Shown here: positions 8,784 through 16,736 of the stretch, piece by piece
Layout of the letters: every line of letters begins with the position of its first letter
Position numbering within the stretch: position 1 is the first letter of the stretch
Notes under the pieces: model-generated
What the model was told of the DNA's origin: nothing
Database searches by the model: none
The model's input: only the letters and a program-made list of their open reading frames with translations
Source of the DNA: an uncultured Helicobacter sp.
Lineage (GTDB): Bacteria > Campylobacterota > Campylobacteria > Campylobacterales > Helicobacteraceae
Direction: 5' to 3'
NCBI GenBank assembly: GCA_944325775.1
Contig: CALVBL010000002.1
Coordinates: 70,533 to 134,532, forward strand
Length of the DNA: 64,000 bases
Translations under genes and position numbers: made by a program

Positions 8784-9530
8784 ATGGATTTGCAGCGTAG
8801 AAAGGCAATCGGCTCTATCTTGCAGACAATGGGGCTCGTGGCTGTGGGTGGCTTGGTGTGGAGTGCGTATATCTCTGAATCTAAGTCCAAGCCCTTGTGG
8901 CTTTATCCACCCGGCGCACGCGACAACTTCGTCAATACCTGCATCAAATGCGGGCTTTGCGTGGAGGCATGTCCATACTATACGCTTAGACTCTCTCAAG
9001 AGGGGCTAAAGGGCTTACCGATATTTGTGCCGCGTGAGATTCCATGCTTTATGTGTGAGGATATCCCATGTGTCGTCGCCTGCCCTACCGATGCACTTGA
9101 TGAGAATCTTGTGAGTACCGATGGCGCGCTAGATATCACAAAAGCGCGTATGGGTGTAGCGGTGGTCGATACACTTAATTGCATCGCGTATGCGGGGATT
9201 CAGTGTGATGCGTGCTATCGCGCGTGTCCCTTGATGGACAAGGCGATTTATCTCGAATACAAGTCTAATGAGCGCACCGGCAAGCATTCTATGATCTTGC
9301 CTATGGTGGCAAATGATGCCTGCACTGGCTGTGGCAAATGTGAAAAGGCTTGTGTGACAGAGCTCGCCTCTATCAGAGTACTGCCTAGAGATTCTATCCT
9401 GGGCAAGATGGGGACAAACTACATCAAAGGCTGGGAAGAGAGCGATGATCAGCGACTAGAATCTGCTCCGACGAGGAAACTGCAAGAGAACAAAAAGCAG
9501 AATCTAGAGTATCTGAATGGAGAGATATGA
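8784..9530 (+). CDS. napG: ferredoxin-type protein NapG of the quinol dehydrogenase module
   Basis: A 248-residue periplasmic iron-sulphur protein that works with NapH to pass electrons from menaquinol to NapAB. An RR-containing hydrophobic leader (QRRKAIGSI at about residues 4-12) suggests Tat export. Four cysteine clusters follow: CIKCGLCVEACP near residue 51, CEDIPCVVACP near 88, CDACYRACP near 142, and CTGCGKCEKAC near 177. It starts 4 bases after napA and overlaps napH by 4 bases, so it is tightly coupled. There is no napC in the cluster, so NapGH is the likely sole quinol route here. Confidence 0.96.
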   Translation: MDLQRRKAIGSILQTMGLVAVGGLVWSAYISESKSKPLWLYPPGARDNFVNTCIKCGLCVEACPYYTLRLSQEGLKGLPIFVPREIPCFMCEDIPCVVACPTDALDENLVSTDGALDITKARMGVAVVDTLNCIAYAGIQCDACYRACPLMDKAIYLEYKSNERTGKHSMILPMVANDACTGCGKCEKACVTELASIRVLPRDSILGKMGTNYIKGWEESDDQRLESAPTRKLQENKKQNLEYLNGEI

Positions 9531-10450
9531 TGTGGCTAAGAAAACACCGATTTTTGCTCCTGCGCAGATTCACGCAATTGGGAATCTTGACGTTGTTTTT
9601 TGTGGCAAACTGCTCTTTTGTCTTCATCGACGATGTAGGGCATTTCGTGGCGCAAGGCGACATCAGCTCATTTAACAGTGGTGAGAGAAACCTCGCTATC
9701 GCACACAGCAAGCACGACATCTTGTCTTTTGGCATTTTAGAGGGCAATTTGAGTGGTTCTAAGGTTTTAGAATCCATTCCGATGAGCGATCCGCTAGCAT
9801 TTTTGCAGATTTTTTTAGCTGGTGGGGCGATCAGTATGGATTTGTTGCTTGGCGTGCTGGTGGTAGTCGCCGTGTATGGAGTGTTTTTGGGGCGTGGATA
9901 TTGTGCGTTTGTTTGTCCGATCAATCTCGTGAGTGATTTGGCAAACTTCTTGCGCAGGAAGCTTGGAATCCAAAATGTGCGGTTTTTGGCAATTTCACGC
10001 AGGGCGAGGTTTGGTGTGTTGTTTTTGAGCCTCTTGCTTTCGTTTATATTTGGCGTGTTGGCGTGGGAGAGCATTAGTCCTATTTCTATGCTGCATCGTG
10101 GCGTTGTGTTTGGTATGGGTGTGGGATTTTTTGGGATTTTGGGCGTGTTTTTGTTTGATTTGTTTGTGCTCAAAAATGGATTTTGTGGGCATTTGTGTCC
10201 TTTGGGTGCGACTTATGGACTTATCGGAGCAAAGGCTATGCTAAGGGTCACACATGATGTGCGCAACTGCACCAAATGTATGGAGTGTGTGAGAATCTGT
10301 CCAGAAAACCAAGTCCTACATATGGTGGGCAAACACAGCGCGCCGGTGGCTGATATGGCGTGTATCAAGTGTGGTCGTTGTATCGAAGTGTGCAATGATA
10401 ACGCACTGAAGTTTAGTGTATTACAATATCAAAAAGGAGAGAAAAAATGA
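9527..10450 (+). CDS. napH: quinol dehydrogenase membrane component NapH
   Basis: A 307-residue inner-membrane protein with about four transmembrane helices. Two CxxxCP motifs, CAFVCPIN and CGHLCPLG, are typical of NapH. Two C-terminal [4Fe-4S] sites are visible: CTKCMECVRICP and CIKCGRCIEVC. It takes electrons from menaquinol and passes them to NapG. Its start overlaps the napG stop, and its stop overlaps the napB start (ATGA). An antisense ORF of similar length in this region is a shadow. Confidence 0.96.
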   Translation: MMWLRKHRFLLLRRFTQLGILTLFFVANCSFVFIDDVGHFVAQGDISSFNSGERNLAIAHSKHDILSFGILEGNLSGSKVLESIPMSDPLAFLQIFLAGGAISMDLLLGVLVVVAVYGVFLGRGYCAFVCPINLVSDLANFLRRKLGIQNVRFLAISRRARFGVLFLSLLLSFIFGVLAWESISPISMLHRGVVFGMGVGFFGILGVFLFDLFVLKNGFCGHLCPLGATYGLIGAKAMLRVTHDVRNCTKCMECVRICPENQVLHMVGKHSAPVADMACIKCGRCIEVCNDNALKFSVLQYQKGEKK

Positions 10451-11010
10451 AAACATCATTGGTATGGAAATCCCTTGTGATGGCTTTGGGTATAGGTGTG
10501 TTGCTAATGGGCTGTGGTAATGGTAATGGCGAGAAGCAAGCAGGAAGTGCGGATGCAAAAAGTGTAGATGAGACACAGATTGGACTACGCAGTGCGCCAC
10601 TTGAAGGCGAGAGTGTGAAGCTTGTGGATTATACATTTGCGGCTAAGCCTGCAGGCGAGAGCGAGAAAATCGAGCGTTCTTTTGAAAACGCTCCGCCACT
10701 TATCTCACACGATATAGAGGGTATGCTCCCTATCACACAGCAGGACAATATGTGCCTTAGCTGCCATGATAGAGAAGTGGCTGAAGGCGTGGGTGCGACA
10801 CCTGTGCCGCAGTCTCATATATACGATTTGCGCACGATGAAAAAGGTGGCAAGCAACGTAGCCGATGCACGTTACAACTGCACACAATGCCATGTGCCAC
10901 AAGCAGAGGCTAAGCCATTGGTGGCAAATACCTTTAGCCCAGAGTTTAGCGATCAGTCCCAAAAGCACCAATCAAACTTGCTTGATGTACTCAATCAAGG
11001 GGTGAACTAA
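10447..11010 (+). CDS. napB: dihaem cytochrome c NapB, with a predicted lipid anchor
   Basis: This is the electron-transfer subunit of periplasmic nitrate reductase, 187 residues. Two c-type haem sites are present, CLSCH at 103-107 and CTQCH at 145-149, in the usual NapB context. The unusual part is the N-terminus. A short charged region and a hydrophobic core end in LMGC (residues 20-23), followed by a Gly/Asn-rich linker. That is a canonical lipobox, so the mature protein could be a lipoprotein with Cys23 acylated. Ordinary NapB is a soluble periplasmic protein. The window also encodes Lnt, which would complete the modification. Confidence 0.95.
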   Translation: MKTSLVWKSLVMALGIGVLLMGCGNGNGEKQAGSADAKSVDETQIGLRSAPLEGESVKLVDYTFAAKPAGESEKIERSFENAPPLISHDIEGMLPITQQDNMCLSCHDREVAEGVGATPVPQSHIYDLRTMKKVASNVADARYNCTQCHVPQAEAKPLVANTFSPEFSDQSQKHQSNLLDVLNQGVN

Positions 11011-11012
11011 TC

Positions 11013-11987
11013 GTGTGGGCATTGAGGCTTTTTGCGATCGTATGGGCAGTGTGTGTGAGCGCATACGCGGGGGTGCTGCCCTCACAAGTGCTTGACACAC
11101 ATACCGAGATCACCTCTATGCAGCAAAAGGGTGAGAATCTCTATGTTTCTACTTCACAGGGCAAGGTGCAGGTTTATACGATCACGCGTGGGATACATCT
11201 AAAGATCACACAGAGCATAGAGATACCTAGTTTTCAGGATTTGTTTGGCTTATCCTTTCGCCCAAAGGTGTTTAACACCGATGTTAATGCGCGTGGGGAG
11301 ATCCTCATAGTCGCAGCAGGAGCGAATGGAAGCCGCACTCTGTATGTGTGCAAAAATGAGAATCTTAAGCCATTGCTTACAGATATGAGCATCGCTAAAG
11401 CGGTGTGGGTGAGCCAAACACAGGTGCTTGTAGCGCTAATGAGTCACGAGATTTTGCTTTTTGACACACAGCAGGAGCGTATTGTGTATCAGACTCAAAT
11501 CACACAAGCTAGCTTTAGTGATATGGTGTATAACCCGCGAGATTCTATTGCCTATACCAGTGGTGAATCTGGCGTGGTGTATGCTATAGATCCGCGCAAT
11601 GGTGCAATACTAGGGCAGTATGATAGTATTAATAAAGACAAAGTTTTTACCATTAGTTTTGGGGGTGATGTGGTTGTCGGCGCGGGGCAAGATAAACGGC
11701 TTAGTATCTATGCGCTGCGAAATGGCAGTGTGCTTGTGGATTCTGCGATGGTAAAGTCGGAGTTTCTCATCTATGCGGCGGGGATAGATGAGGGGGGCGA
11801 GCATATCGGCTATATGAGCGATGAAAATGGCAGTGTGCGTATCATTCGTGCTAAAGATAAAAAACCTATCACCACACTCGAGGGGATTTCTGGCATTGTC
11901 AATAGCATTATTTTTTACAAACAAAGTGTGTTTGTGAGCTGTGATGGTAGCAAGATTTATGTGTTTAATTTGCAAGGAGTGTTATGA
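11013..11987 (+). CDS. napL: NapL, beta-propeller protein of the nap operon
   Basis: A 324-residue protein with a signal peptide (cleavage probably near AYAG, residues 16-19) and WD/PQQ-like repeats throughout, for example SGESGVVYAIDPRNGAILG. NapL is found in the nap operons of Campylobacterota; deletion studies in other species point to an accessory rather than essential role. The start is GTG, 2 bases after the napB stop. Its stop overlaps napD. Gene order places napL directly after napB; the napF that often sits between them in relatives is absent. Confidence 0.88.
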   Translation: MWALRLFAIVWAVCVSAYAGVLPSQVLDTHTEITSMQQKGENLYVSTSQGKVQVYTITRGIHLKITQSIEIPSFQDLFGLSFRPKVFNTDVNARGEILIVAAGANGSRTLYVCKNENLKPLLTDMSIAKAVWVSQTQVLVALMSHEILLFDTQQERIVYQTQITQASFSDMVYNPRDSIAYTSGESGVVYAIDPRNGAILGQYDSINKDKVFTISFGGDVVVGAGQDKRLSIYALRNGSVLVDSAMVKSEFLIYAAGIDEGGEHIGYMSDENGSVRIIRAKDKKPITTLEGISGIVNSIIFYKQSVFVSCDGSKIYVFNLQGVL

Positions 11988-12319
11988 ATATTTCAAGTAT
12001 AATTGTGCGTGCTAAGCGCGAGGATTGGGGGAATCTGCTCAAAGAGATTGGTGCGATAGAATATAGCGAGGTGGCGCTAGAGGATAGAGATAAGGGCGTG
12101 ATCATCGCCACCATAGAAGCCCCTGATACGGGGGCAGATATACGATCGCTTAAGCAGATTAGTGCTCTGCGCGGTGTGCTCAGTGCGGATATGCACCTAA
12201 GCTACACACAGGATCTGGAGGAATGTAGGTTAGATATTGATGATATTGCTGAGCTGATTGATACCAAGCCTATTGAGGAGATCAAATATTCCGGAGATGT
12301 TAAGAATCTCTTGAAGTAG
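11984..12319 (+). CDS. napD: NapD, Tat-signal chaperone for NapA
   Basis: A small cytoplasmic ferredoxin-fold protein of 111 residues. It opens with MNISSIIVRAKREDWG and has the GVLSADMHLSY stretch typical of NapD. It binds the twin-arginine signal of NapA to delay export until the molybdenum cofactor is in place. The start overlaps the napL stop (ATGA). It ends the operon and overlaps the converging MarR gene by 20 bases. Confidence 0.93.
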   Translation: MNISSIIVRAKREDWGNLLKEIGAIEYSEVALEDRDKGVIIATIEAPDTGADIRSLKQISALRGVLSADMHLSYTQDLEECRLDIDDIAELIDTKPIEEIKYSGDVKNLLK

Positions 12320-12764
12320 CTTTGTGGTTTGGCTGTGTGGTAAAAAGCGTGGCTGAATGATAAAACTTCGCAAGGAGTTTGTGCAAAGTTGCGAACTCTT
12401 CGTCATCAAGCGTGTTTAGGAGGTTTCTCTCATGCTGCAAGGTCGCAGAAAAAATCTTCTTGGCTTGCTCTTTGCCTTTTTCTGTGATGATGATGAGATT
12501 TTCTTTGCGATTTGTGGGGTTTTTGCGCCTCTCTAATAAGCCCTTAGATTCTAGGTCATCAATGAGAAAGCGCGTGGTATTTTTGTCGATTTCCATAATA
12601 TTGGCAATCTCTGTCTGTGAGAGCTGTGCGTCCATAGCGATGAAAAGTATCCCAATCTCTCTACCCTCGCTTAGACCAAATTTTTCTGTTATCAACTGCT
12701 TAAAGTGTGCTTTGGCGATTAATACAAGCTTTTGACAGAGAAAGAAAATCGATTCTTCAAACAT
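12300..12764 (-). CDS. MarR-family transcriptional regulator
   Basis: A 154-residue winged-helix repressor. The recognition region is LSQTEIANIMEIDKNTTRFL (about residues 48-67), followed by the family wing stretch LESKGLLERRKNPTNRKENL. Such proteins usually bind as dimers to palindromic operators and respond to phenolic or oxidative ligands. It has no obvious divergent partner: upstream is a 190-bp non-coding gap holding an ATAGTA/TACTAT inverted repeat, which may be its own operator, and a 13-A tract. It converges on napD, and whether it controls nap cannot be told. Confidence 0.88.
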   Translation of the reverse strand: MFEESIFFLCQKLVLIAKAHFKQLITEKFGLSEGREIGILFIAMDAQLSQTEIANIMEIDKNTTRFLIDDLESKGLLERRKNPTNRKENLIIITEKGKEQAKKIFSATLQHERNLLNTLDDEEFATLHKLLAKFYHSATLFTTQPNHKATSRDS

Positions 12765-12795
12765 CGCAATAAGCCTTTTTTATGATTGTAATATA

Positions 12796-12821
12796 ATAGT
12801 ATAGAAACTTTATTTTACTAT
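12796..12821. promoter_or_regulatory. inverted repeat, possible MarR operator
   Basis: ATAGTA (12796-12801) and TACTAT (12816-12821) form a dyad about two helical turns across, located 32-57 bases upstream of the marR-type gene and overlapping TATA-like promoter sequence. Autoregulation is inferred from position only. Confidence 0.25.
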
Positions 12822-12823
12822 GT

Positions 12824-12836
12824 AAAAAAAAAAAAA
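12824..12836. repeat. homopolymer tract of 13 A (T on the gene strand)
   Basis: Thirteen consecutive A residues lie 60 bases upstream of the MarR-type gene, on the far side of the inverted repeat. Tracts of this length are prone to slippage in Helicobacter and can change promoter strength. Confidence 0.8.
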
Positions 12837-12955
12837 TCAAGATTATATTAAGATTCCTCAATCACTGCGCACAAAGCTTGGTTTATAGATTCTGTTGGTG
12901 CGCACAGAATCTCTTGCAGATTCACAACTTTAGAATCTAAGTGGAAGCTAAAATC

Positions 12956-13681
12956 CTAACAGCGGGATTCTATGATTTTGCAAAACCGCGCACAATCCAG
13001 ACTCGCGCTACCCACCAGCACACCATCGACATTTGCCACACGCACAATCTCTTGTGCGTTTGTCTCATTGACACTGCCACCATAGAGCAGTGGCACATTA
13101 AGGAAGCTGCGCAAAAATGCGTGTGTGCGCTCTATATCCTCTACATTCGCACTCACGCCCGTGCCGATAGCCCAGATAGGTTCGTATGCCACGATGAGAT
13201 TCTTATAATCCCGACTAATCCCCTCAAACTCCGCGCGCAAAAACGCCTCCACATCTCCACTCTGACGCACTGATAGATCCTCGCCTATGCAGTAGATGAT
13301 CCTAAAGCCTGCTTTAGCGAAATACGCAAATTTCTGTGCAATGTAGTCTTGGGATTCGCCAAAGATCGTGCGACGCTCGCTATGCCCAATAAGTATAGAA
13401 TCTATCCCAAATTCCCGTAGTTGCTCTGCCCCGATTTCGCCGGTAAAGCCACCATTTTCTACACAATGGGCATTTTGTGCGCCCACACGCACGAATTTAT
13501 AGGTATTTTCAAGCAACGCCGCTTGATTGGGGAATACAAACACCTCTGTGTGTTTGTGAGAATCTTGGTGCTTGTTAGAATCCTGCTCCAAGTATCCAAG
13601 GTACGCATCAAGCTCTGCAAGATATGTCTTAGTCTGCGCACGCGTGAGGTTGCATTTGAAATTTGCCGCAAAAATTGCCAT
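12956..13681 (-). CDS. tpiA: triosephosphate isomerase
   Basis: This cytoplasmic glycolytic and gluconeogenic enzyme interconverts DHAP and glyceraldehyde 3-phosphate. All catalytic motifs are present: NFKCN with Lys9, IGHSERR with the catalytic histidine, AYEPIWAIGTG with the catalytic glutamate, and the phosphate-binding LLYGGSV. At 241 residues it is close to other Helicobacter TpiA, shorter than E. coli. An inserted hydrophilic stretch rich in N, K, H, Q and D near residue 40 (QDSNKHQDSHKH) is unlike most homologues. No gap or pgk is adjacent. Confidence 0.96.
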   Translation of the reverse strand: MAIFAANFKCNLTRAQTKTYLAELDAYLGYLEQDSNKHQDSHKHTEVFVFPNQAALLENTYKFVRVGAQNAHCVENGGFTGEIGAEQLREFGIDSILIGHSERRTIFGESQDYIAQKFAYFAKAGFRIIYCIGEDLSVRQSGDVEAFLRAEFEGISRDYKNLIVAYEPIWAIGTGVSANVEDIERTHAFLRSFLNVPLLYGGSVNETNAQEIVRVANVDGVLVGSASLDCARFCKIIESRC

Positions 13682-13729
13682 CTCTGCTCCTTTGGTCTTT
13701 AAAGTCCGCTTATTATGCCATTTTCTTCT

Positions 13730-14320
13730 TTACCATGGGTTTAACTTGGGGTTTGATGCAGGGTTTGGTTTGGGGCTTGATTCGCGCTTTGGAGATTCTA
13801 GGTTTGCATCTTGTGGCTTGGCGATTTGTGGGGCTAGAAGCGGGGCAAGAACTGAAAATTCTTGAGAATCTTGAACTTTGGGTTTGGTGATGATGGTAGC
13901 AATCGCCTTTTTTTGCTCCAAAAGTTCACGGGTAGTGGTAAGGTTTTGTTGCGTGGCGGTGTTTGGCTTTAGATTCTGAGCATTTTCAAATGCATGATAG
14001 GCTTCCACATAGCGTCCGAGCGCAAAGAGGGCATTGCCTAGATTATGCCACACAGGCGCATAATGCGACTGGGCACAGGGCAGCTCCAAACCCTCCTGAT
14101 AGAGCCGAACCGCGCTAGCATACACGCCCATTTTGTAATACACATTCGCGAGATTGTAGGCGTTGTGGCAGAGTTTGTGTTGGGCGTAGATTCGCTCATA
14201 GTCCTGCAGGGCTTGCTCATAATGTCCGTTTTTGTACCAAAAATACGCGCGCATAGATTCAAACATACCCACGCCAAAGCCCCATTGGATACACAAACAT
14301 ACACAGAGTGCTATCCGCAC
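13730..14320 (-). CDS. TPR-repeat protein, probably exported
   Basis: A 196-residue protein with a hydrophobic N-terminal signal (about residues 3-19). Three to four TPR motifs follow over residues 20-135, for example NGHYEQALQDYERIY and GVYASAVRLYQEGL. The C-terminal 60 residues are Pro, Lys and Asn-rich (PKPNPASNPKLNPW) and probably extended. The start is GTG, right after the ung stop, supported by GGAGG six bases upstream. TPR proteins mediate protein assembly. Nothing identifies a partner. Confidence 0.75.
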   Translation of the reverse strand: MRIALCVCLCIQWGFGVGMFESMRAYFWYKNGHYEQALQDYERIYAQHKLCHNAYNLANVYYKMGVYASAVRLYQEGLELPCAQSHYAPVWHNLGNALFALGRYVEAYHAFENAQNLKPNTATQQNLTTTRELLEQKKAIATIITKPKVQDSQEFSVLAPLLAPQIAKPQDANLESPKRESSPKPNPASNPKLNPW

Positions 14321-15028
14321 TTACAGCCTCCAGTCCATATCGATTCCGCGTGCCTTTAGATAGGCATTTGCCTTGAGAAAACAATCACTCCCCACAAATC
14401 CTTTAGCAAGCGGGCTTGGGTGTGGCGCGGTGATGATACAATGTTTGGTGCTATTGATAAGCTCTGTCTTTTGTTTAGCGTAATTGCCCCATAGCATAAA
14501 CACAATGCCTTCATACGATGTTGAAAGCCTAGCGATCACTGCATCGCTAAAGCGTTGCCACCCAAGATTCTTATGAGAGGTAGGAGCGTTTGCCTCCACG
14601 CTTAGGATACTATTGAGTAGTAGCACGCCACGTTTTGCCCACGCGCTTAGATCCCCGTGTGTGGGTGGGACAAAGTCCGTGGTGCGCGCAAGCTCTTTGT
14701 AGATGTTTTTAAGCGACGGCGGGGGTGGTAGGGGTGAGGGTACAGAAAACGACAAGCCCATAGCCTGTGGAATCTGCACGATGTGATCGCCATCACGCAC
14801 TGCCACACTGCCATGATAGGGATCTTGTCCAAGTATGACGACACGCGTGTCTTGTGGAAGGGTGATGTCAAATGCGTGGAATAATAATCGTGGAGGCGGA
14901 TAGAGGATCTTGCCGTGCTTGAGCTGGGCGTAGTAGGAGTCTCTGATTTGGTCAAAATACGCGCTCTCAAGCTCCTCTCTAAGTAGTTCTTTCCACTCTG
15001 ATGGGAGCTTGATAGAATCTAGATTCAT
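14321..15028 (-). CDS. ung: uracil-DNA glycosylase
   Basis: This base-excision repair enzyme removes uracil from DNA. The catalytic motif GQDPYHG (Asp69) and the HPSPLA motif near residue 203 are present, with GLSFSVPSPLPPPPSLKNI as the minor-groove and leucine-loop support. Length is 235 residues. About a dozen extra residues (SVAVRDGDHIVQ) separate GQDPYHG from IPQAMGLSFSV, compared with the usual PYHGpgQAhGLsFSV. The start overlaps the gatC stop by 4 bases. Confidence 0.95.
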   Translation of the reverse strand: MNLDSIKLPSEWKELLREELESAYFDQIRDSYYAQLKHGKILYPPPRLLFHAFDITLPQDTRVVILGQDPYHGSVAVRDGDHIVQIPQAMGLSFSVPSPLPPPPSLKNIYKELARTTDFVPPTHGDLSAWAKRGVLLLNSILSVEANAPTSHKNLGWQRFSDAVIARLSTSYEGIVFMLWGNYAKQKTELINSTKHCIITAPHPSPLAKGFVGSDCFLKANAYLKARGIDMDWRL

Positions 15029-15303
15029 TCGATGATTTTAGGGACGATAAAAAACCCATCTTGAGCTTTGGGTGCGCACCCTAGCACATCTTGAGCGATA
15101 TGTGCATTCACTACCATATCATCACGCAATGGTGTTTTTTGCTCTTGGATCGACGCGATCTCTTCAAGGTTGAGGGTATTGAGATTTTCGACAAATCCTA
15201 GAATCTCATCAAGCTGGGCTTTGATCTCATCGTGCTTAGCCTCATCGATACTGATATTTCCAAGCCGCTGAAGCTTGGCTAAGGTCGTGTCATCGATATG
15301 CAT
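15025..15303 (-). CDS. gatC: Asp-tRNA(Asn)/Glu-tRNA(Gln) amidotransferase subunit C
   Basis: A 92-residue small subunit that tethers GatA and GatB in the amidotransferase that makes Gln-tRNA and Asn-tRNA. Typical features are the N-terminal LAKLQRLGNISI helix, the LDEILGFVENLNTLNLEE stretch, and the C-terminal FFIVPKIIE. GatB lies 26 kb away on the other strand (41257); gatA is not in the window. It overlaps ung by 4 bases. Confidence 0.93.
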   Translation of the reverse strand: MHIDDTTLAKLQRLGNISIDEAKHDEIKAQLDEILGFVENLNTLNLEEIASIQEQKTPLRDDMVVNAHIAQDVLGCAPKAQDGFFIVPKIIE

Positions 15304-15320
15304 AGATTCTGCTTTTGCGC

Positions 15321-15548
15321 TTATTTGCCATGCTCTTTGCGATATTTGAGGATCATCGCATAGGCTTCGTCTTTGAGGCGCAATTTTTGTTTTTTGAGCA
15401 CTTCAAGCTCCATATCAGTGAGCAGTTCCTCACCATCTTCTATGCGCTTGATACGATCATCTAGCTCATTATGCTCATCAAAGATCTTAGCAAAATGCGC
15501 ATCGTGTGTCTTTAGCTGTGTAACCTCATCTCTATACTCGTGAAACAT
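15321..15548 (-). CDS. YdcH/DUF465 family small protein
   Basis: A 75-residue highly charged, wholly helical protein that matches the YdcH/DUF465 family: a region like HDAHFAKIFDEHNELDDRIKR, followed by LEVLKKQKLRLKDEAYAMI. The function of the family is unknown; a coiled-coil hairpin is expected. The ribosome binding site is AAGGAG. It lies 17 bases before gatC and 64 bases after the pseudopilin-like cluster. Confidence 0.8.
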   Translation of the reverse strand: MFHEYRDEVTQLKTHDAHFAKIFDEHNELDDRIKRIEDGEELLTDMELEVLKKQKLRLKDEAYAMILKYRKEHGK

Positions 15549-15612
15549 ACAAACTCCTTTGATAAAATATGCACTATTGTAGAATAAATTTGCAAAATAG
15601 ATGATTAAAAAG

Positions 15613-16011
15613 CTATCTTTTTAGAATAATGTGTCTATTTAAGACATTTTGTCGCATTGAAGTAATGGGATTATGCACCTGTGCGCTCACATCAAGCAGC
15701 AGGAGAGAATCCCCAAATGGTGTAAGTTGGCTCTGGATATGATAGTGTGAATGAGGACTAAACTCTTGGTGCTGGCAGCGCGTATAGTCAAAAGATTGCA
15801 AACAGAGAATCTGCATCTCATACATACTTTTAGCATAAAGCTGGAGTTGTGTGTAAGCATGGATATGGGAGAGCGGGGCGTTTGGCGAAAGTGCGATAAT
15901 GGAGCCTATACACATCGACACAAACGCAAGCATAAATACCGCATAGTAGCTACAAAATGCCTTACGCATAGATTTTTTGCCCTTTGCTGTTGTGGTCTTG
16001 GTGTTTTTCAT
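15613..16011 (-). CDS. small single-span membrane protein of the pseudopilin-like cluster
   Basis: A 132-residue protein with a basic N-terminus (KGKKSMRK) followed at once by a hydrophobic segment (AFCSYYAVFMLAFVSMCIGS, about residues 18-37) and then a hydrophilic periplasmic domain. The layout resembles a type IV pilin-like protein with a cleavage site between Ala and Phe, but the usual Glu at +5 is absent. Some minor pseudopilins (GspK type) also lack it. The start overlaps the stop of the upstream pseudopilin-like gene (ATGA). I cannot assign a family with certainty. Confidence 0.6.
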   Translation of the reverse strand: MKNTKTTTAKGKKSMRKAFCSYYAVFMLAFVSMCIGSIIALSPNAPLSHIHAYTQLQLYAKSMYEMQILCLQSFDYTRCQHQEFSPHSHYHIQSQLTPFGDSLLLLDVSAQVHNPITSMRQNVLNRHIILKR

Positions 16012-16730
16012 AAAAACGCAGCCTTCACGCCCACGAAGCTCCCACCTTCAAAACATTGCGTTTGAGTGCAAAATCTAAAACGTACAAAGCGCGTATTGGG
16101 CACAAGATCAAAGCTAAAATTACGCACATTTTCTAGCAATATCTCTTGATTGAGCCAAAGTGTGTCGTGGTGGTAGGCGATCTCTATGCGTCTATCCTGT
16201 AGGGGAAGCACCGCGCGGCACAGCGATGATGGAGCAGAATCTAGCCTAATCCGATCACGTCCCACGCTCACGATCTTGGCAGGAGATTCTATAAATTCCT
16301 CTGAATCCACCGCTCTTTGGCACACAAGCACGAGGTTTTGACCCACCATAAAACTATCCACACTAAAAGGTGTGCTAAAGACAAGCTCATCGCTCTGCAC
16401 TGCGTGAATCTCAATAGGTGCGCGCGGGAGCAACGTGTCGCTATAAAAACGTGCGTTAGCAAATGTCTTATCCCCATAGCCGAGTACTCGCTCTGAGTCT
16501 AAGAGTAAAAAATCCGCACTTGTAGGACTTAAGTGTAAATCTATACTTTGAGCAAGGAGATTTTGAATCCGTAAAAGGGCGATTTGAGAATCTAGCAATC
16601 TCTCTGGAGAGCTTATCGCCATAAAGCGCGTGAAATGCAATGCCACGCTAAAACACGCAATCCCAATAATCCCAAATATCACGACACTCCATAGCATTTC
16701 AAACGCAACAAAAGCCCGTGAGCAACGCAT
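16008..16730 (-). CDS. type IV pilin-like / pseudopilin protein
   Basis: A 240-residue protein. The N-terminus RCSRAFVAFEMLWSVVIFGI has the features of a class III prepilin signal: a short basic leader, a possible cut between Ala6 and Phe7, Glu at +5 (Glu11), and then a hydrophobic helix. The rest is a beta-rich globular domain with Cys pairs near the end (FRFCTQTQCFEG), as in GspJ-type minor pseudopilins. Ala rather than Gly at -1 is less common but tolerated. It lies 6 bases after the 95-residue pseudopilin gene. Its role in the pilus-like machine at 57-63 kb is inferred. Confidence 0.62.
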   Translation of the reverse strand: MRCSRAFVAFEMLWSVVIFGIIGIACFSVALHFTRFMAISSPERLLDSQIALLRIQNLLAQSIDLHLSPTSADFLLLDSERVLGYGDKTFANARFYSDTLLPRAPIEIHAVQSDELVFSTPFSVDSFMVGQNLVLVCQRAVDSEEFIESPAKIVSVGRDRIRLDSAPSSLCRAVLPLQDRRIEIAYHHDTLWLNQEILLENVRNFSFDLVPNTRFVRFRFCTQTQCFEGGSFVGVKAAFL

Positions 16731-16736
16731 ATCTAC

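Noticed and set aside
9424..10173. Minus-strand ORF of 249 codons opposite napG and napH
   Set aside because: It lies entirely antisense to two well-supported nap genes, is rich in Asn, Lys, Thr and Pro without a fold-like pattern, and has no ribosome binding site.
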